Shown here: positions 4,301-7,089 of the stretch, piece after piece | How the letters are laid out: every line of letters starts with the position of its first letter | Numbering within the stretch: the first letter of the stretch is position 1 | DNA from: Flavipsychrobacter stenotrophus | Lineage (GTDB): Bacteria > Bacteroidota > Bacteroidia > Chitinophagales > Chitinophagaceae | Direction of reading: 5' to 3' | DNA length: 7,089 nt | NCBI GenBank assembly: GCA_947372365.1 | Contig: CANBTK010000096.1 | Location: forward strand, 1-7,089 | Program-made: the position numbers and the translations under genes | Notes under the pieces: generated by a model | What the model was told of the DNA's origin: nothing | What the model saw: only the letters and a program-made list of their open reading frames with translations | Databases searched by the model: none

Positions 4301-7089
4301 TCGGAAGATGTACTTAAAGACTCAAGGCTTTCGTTTGAAAACGGTATACCCGTTCCATACGATATTAATAAGCTGGATACCGGGCAGTGGGGCTATACCC
4401 CAAGGTTTGCGCAGCAGATAACCCGTGCGTTTGATAACGATGCTGCCTCACGTGCGCAGCAGGATGTAGGCTATGACGAAATGGACAATGGCAAGGAAGC
4501 TACCCAGTTCAAAGTTTTCCTGAATACCCTTAAAGCCCGCCTTGGTGCTACAAACCCCGCTTACATAAAGGCTGCAGGCGACCCATCGAACGATGATTAC
4601 CACTACTACCGTGGCACCGACTATGACAATGCCAAGACAGGCATCCTGGGCCGCTACAAAGGGTTTAACAACCCTGAAGGCAACTCGCCGGTAACCGATC
4701 CTAATTCAGCCTACGCAACATCTGCAACTACCATTCCTGAATCGGAAGATATCAACAGGGATAACACCCTGAACGAGGCTGAAAACTATTACCAGTACCG
4801 CATAGATATGGACCCGAATAGCATGAAGGTGGGTTCTAACTACATTATCAATACACAGGTATCGAACGTGAAGCTGCCTAATGGCCAAACGGAAAGCGAA
4901 ACCTGGTACCAGTTTAAAGTACCTATAAAAAACTACGACCACAAAGTAGGCGGCATATCTGACTTCCGTTCTATCCGTTTCATACGTATGTTCATGAGCG
5001 GCTGGCAGGATAGCGCAATCCTCAGGTTTGCATCGCTGGAGCTGGGCCGCAGCCAGTGGCGCTCTTACAACTATTCACTGACTACACCGGGCGAAAACCA
5101 GCCACAGCAAAACTCAACTACTACCGACTTCTCGGTTACATCAGTAAGTATTGAAGAAAATGGCCTGCGCGACCCTATACGCTATGTGATACCACCGGGC
5201 GTAAACCGCCAGCAGCAGGCTACAACAACAGGGCAGGCGTTCCAGCTTAACGAGCAGTCATTATCACTAAAGGCATGCGGCCTGGTTGATGGCGATGCGC
5301 GGGGTGTATTTAAAGAAGTAAACGTAGACATGCGCCAGTTTAACTACCTGCGTATGTTTATACATGCGGAATCGCAACTGGGGCAGATACCTGTTAAGAG
5401 TGCCGATGTGAGTGCGTTTATGCGTATAGGCAGCGACTTTACCGGTAACTATTACGAGTACCGTATGCCGCTTACGATATCATCGCCCGGCAACAACGAT
5501 GAAAACAGCGTTTGGCCGGCAGCCAATGAAATGAACCTTACCCTGCAGGACCTCGTTACTGCTAAAAAGAAAAGGGACGCAGAAAACTGGCCAATATACA
5601 TACCGTACAATACCGTTGACTCAAAAGGCAATGTAATTGTGGTAATAGGCAACCCTAACATAGGTACTGCCAAGAACATAATGCTGGGTATCCTGAACCC
5701 TAAGAAATCGAACCTTACACCTAGCGACGACGGTATGTCTAAGTGCTTTGAAGTATGGTTTGACGAGATGAGGATGGCTGGTACTAACGACCAGCCCGGC
5801 TATGCAGCAGCAGGCAAGGTAGCGGTACAGATGGCCGACCTGGGCAGCGTAAACCTTTCGGGCAGTATGCACACTATGGGCTATGGCAGCATAGACCAGA
5901 AAATACAGCAGCGCTCGCAGGATAACTATTACCAGTACAACGCATCCACCAACCTGAACATGGGTAAGCTGATGCCAAGGAACTGGGGTGTTGTATTGCC
6001 TGTATATGTTGGCTACACGCAGAATGTAAGCACACCTAAGTACAACCCTTACGACCTTGACGTATTGCTTACTGATGCTACCGCTGCACAGGCCAATGCA
6101 GCCAGGAGCGATTCGCTAAGGAGGGCAGCGCAGGACTTTACCTCTATTACCAGCATCAACTTTACCAACGTAAAAATTAATGGCAATTCAACCAAGCCAT
6201 CTAAATCAATAAGGCTGCCCTGGAGTATTAAAAACTTTGATTTTAACTACTCTTACAACAACCAGTACAAGCATAACCCGTTTGTGGAACTGGATAATTT
6301 GAATACCCAGAGGTTTGGCGTTGGCTATGTGTACAGTTTAAAAACAAAGACATTTGAGCCGTTCAAAAAAATGGTAAAGTCAAAGTCCAAGTGGTTTACA
6401 CTGATCAAGGATTTCAACTTTAACCCAATACCGTCCAACTTCTCTGTGCGCAATGACCTTAACCGCATTGTTGAAGAAACGCAGGTGCGTAATGTAAATG
6501 ATGGCAGTGGCTACAAGGCACCATCCACCTTCTACAAAAACTTTAACTGGACGCGTGCCTACAATATGCGTTGGGAGCTGGCTAAGTCGCTCTCGCTGGA
6601 TTATACGGCTACCAACATATCGAGGATTGACGAGCCTTATGGCAGGCTAAATACTACGCAGAAAAGGGATAGCCTGCTGGGCGTGCTGGGGACTTTTGGT
6701 GCCAACACATCTTACCAGCAAAGCCTGAACAGCTCTTATACAGTACCATTCGCCAAGCTGCCGCTTACCGACTGGATGACGTTGCGCCTAACATATAACG
6801 CCACTTATTCATGGACAGGTGCAGCACCGGTTGCCCGCCAACTGGGTAATACGCTGGGCAACACCAACACCAAACAACTGGCGGGTAATTTGAATTTTGC
6901 ACAGCTCTACACTAAATGGAGGTGGCTGCGGGCATTGAATACCAAGCCAACACATGGCGGCGGCAAGCCCAAATCGGACGTAAGCACAACTGAGCCTGCA
7001 GCAGGTGGGCTGGGTAAGGGCATTGCACCCAAACTACAGGACTTAAGGAAGATACCGGGCGCTACCAGCACAGGTGGGGATGTAGATGA
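1235..7089 (+). CDS. sprA: T9SS outer-membrane translocon SprA (Sov), C-terminus beyond window
   Basis: SprA is the single-chain, 36-strand outer-membrane barrel that exports T9SS cargo, working with PorV and a periplasmic plug; in gliding relatives it is needed for motility, and its Porphyromonas homologue is Sov. The frame is open for 1951 codons with no stop or frameshift, against about 2400 residues in Flavobacterium johnsoniae, so roughly the last fifth is missing. Residues 1-26 are a signal peptide. The first SprA N-terminal module spans about 160-380 (GGTWQNIKNPTLVQRAQ near 180-196, then NNTKATFDYQN) and a second one starts near 450. Family hallmarks follow: YIDDFEGT (835-842), DNTDFEASNVQYVQFWIMD (985-1003), PESEDINRDNTLNEAEN (1168-1184) and CFEVWFDEMR (1504-1513). 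From about 1520 the sequence shows the alternating aromatic/polar pattern of barrel strands. Start is TTG, the only possible one after an in-frame stop. Glycine, Asn, Gln and Tyr are abundant; only two cysteines occur. Probably co-transcribed with ruvA. Confidence 0.97.
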   Translation, partial: MKGKHKFRYKFLVFIALVAAIMTAAAHPHRGFFAFLLPAGDTTGTDSTDVKDTMRLKFPIHDRTGDPRADLNRPKSIDLADPKNEKKAFEYDADSNRYYFSDRIGSEYARDPTYLTLNEYMQYKGKIDDDAYWQRRLDAMMLFNKKPELPQMYKDGLFDRIFGGDKISVKPQGNVDVTFGGTWQNIKNPTLVQRAQKYGIFDFDMQMNINLLATVGDKLKLNISNNTKATFDYQNVQKLDYAGKEDEMIKKIEAGNISFPLKSNLISGVQSLFGLKAQLQFGKLWVTGVVSQQKSQRKSMTIQGGSQAQQFSIKADAYEENKNFLLGQYFREHYNTAVKNFPIINSQANISKIQVWVTNRNGAVTGVREILGFQDLGEKNPYQANMNNNGGGVRDGVPDNASNLLYNRLVQNPGGRNQGTAGNVIQQNLGLQPGQDFEHTTARQLTATEFNYNAQLGYIMLHTQLNPDDIVGVAYRYTYKGKVYQVGEFAEDLPPDTLHPKVLFLKLMKGSANRTTLPVWDLMMKNIYALGGFGLTRENFTLNVMYQDPGGGEKRLVPEGPKEGVPYITLLNLDRLNSQNEASPDGVFDFVDGVTINMQQGKIIFPVLEPFGKDLADAMGPDFTKVQQRRYIFQALYDSTKTVAQQFQSLNRYIIKGTYKSSSSQDIFLGGFNIPQGSVSVTAGGTKLVENTDYQIEYGLGRIKILNTGILSSGVPINVQYEDNSTFGFQQQNFMGARFDYYKNRHLTLGGTIMRLNERPFTQKVNFGEDPIKNTVLGIDANYQNEVPAVTRILDKLPIYSTTAPSYLSVSGEVASILPGHPQQINTLDPEGAVYIDDFEGTTSSYDMRFPAQAWSLASTPFGAVDSRGRTLFPEAGRSNDLTYGYNRAKLAWYTIEPTLVDPNGTGVPDYVKNDSNQHYIRLVQIQDVFPNKSAMSLQTSLSTFDLGFYPKDRGPYNFDAIHVDDSGKLTNPADRWGGITRSIDNTDFEASNVQYVQFWIMDPFIKNPAGKGSLYINLGSVSEDVLKDSRLSFENGIPVPYDINKLDTGQWGYTPRFAQQITRAFDNDAASRAQQDVGYDEMDNGKEATQFKVFLNTLKARLGATNPAYIKAAGDPSNDDYHYYRGTDYDNAKTGILGRYKGFNNPEGNSPVTDPNSAYATSATTIPESEDINRDNTLNEAENYYQYRIDMDPNSMKVGSNYIINTQVSNVKLPNGQTESETWYQFKVPIKNYDHKVGGISDFRSIRFIRMFMSGWQDSAILRFASLELGRSQWRSYNYSLTTPGENQPQQNSTTTDFSVTSVSIEENGLRDPIRYVIPPGVNRQQQATTTGQAFQLNEQSLSLKACGLVDGDARGVFKEVNVDMRQFNYLRMFIHAESQLGQIPVKSADVSAFMRIGSDFTGNYYEYRMPLTISSPGNNDENSVWPAANEMNLTLQDLVTAKKKRDAENWPIYIPYNTVDSKGNVIVVIGNPNIGTAKNIMLGILNPKKSNLTPSDDGMSKCFEVWFDEMRMAGTNDQPGYAAAGKVAVQMADLGSVNLSGSMHTMGYGSIDQKIQQRSQDNYYQYNASTNLNMGKLMPRNWGVVLPVYVGYTQNVSTPKYNPYDLDVLLTDATAAQANAARSDSLRRAAQDFTSITSINFTNVKINGNSTKPSKSIRLPWSIKNFDFNYSYNNQYKHNPFVELDNLNTQRFGVGYVYSLKTKTFEPFKKMVKSKSKWFTLIKDFNFNPIPSNFSVRNDLNRIVEETQVRNVNDGSGYKAPSTFYKNFNWTRAYNMRWELAKSLSLDYTATNISRIDEPYGRLNTTQKRDSLLGVLGTFGANTSYQQSLNSSYTVPFAKLPLTDWMTLRLTYNATYSWTGAAPVARQLGNTLGNTNTKQLAGNLNFAQLYTKWRWLRALNTKPTHGGGKPKSDVSTTEPAAGGLGKGIAPKLQDLRKIPGATSTGGDVD

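Noticed and set aside
1627..5872. Several minus-strand open frames of 60-130 codons and one + strand frame at 3741-3923 within sprA
   Set aside because: All lie inside the continuous 1951-codon sprA frame, which is supported by hallmark motifs along its length; these are out-of-frame shadows.

Overview
The window suggests a member of the phylum Bacteroidota. Three things point there: a gene for SprA, the giant outer-membrane channel of the type IX secretion system (T9SS), which is confined to this phylum; the absence of Shine-Dalgarno sequences ahead of the genes; and a match to the Bacteroidota -7 promoter element TAnnTTTG ahead of ruvA. The class cannot be fixed from the sequence alone. A Chitinophaga/Sphingobacteria-like or flavobacterial relative would both fit.

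Layout, all on the + strand. Positions 8-265 encode a very small Ala/Pro-rich lipoprotein with an extreme, expression-type codon bias. A strong hairpin terminator (283-320) closes it. About 310 bases without a supported gene follow, containing weak promoter-like sequences near their right end. Then comes ruvA (637-1215), the Holliday-junction binding subunit of the RuvAB branch migration motor. After a 19-base gap comes sprA, which starts at a TTG codon (1235) and stays open, with no stop, for 1951 codons to the right edge of the window. The last few hundred codons of sprA lie outside.

ruvA and sprA are so close that they are probably on one transcript, although DNA repair and protein secretion have no obvious functional link. 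This ruvA-sprA order is, to my knowledge, common in Flavobacterium-type genomes. SprA forms the barrel through which T9SS cargo proteins (adhesins, gliding motility proteins, secreted hydrolases) cross the outer membrane. The lipoprotein is transcriptionally insulated from the other two by the terminator and its role is unknown.

I see no mobile element, CRISPR array, tRNA, rRNA or evidence of a novel multi-gene system. The points most worth a second look are the non-ATG start of sprA, a lone cysteine pair and repeated sheet-like motifs inside SprA, and the unusual abundant-looking lipoprotein.
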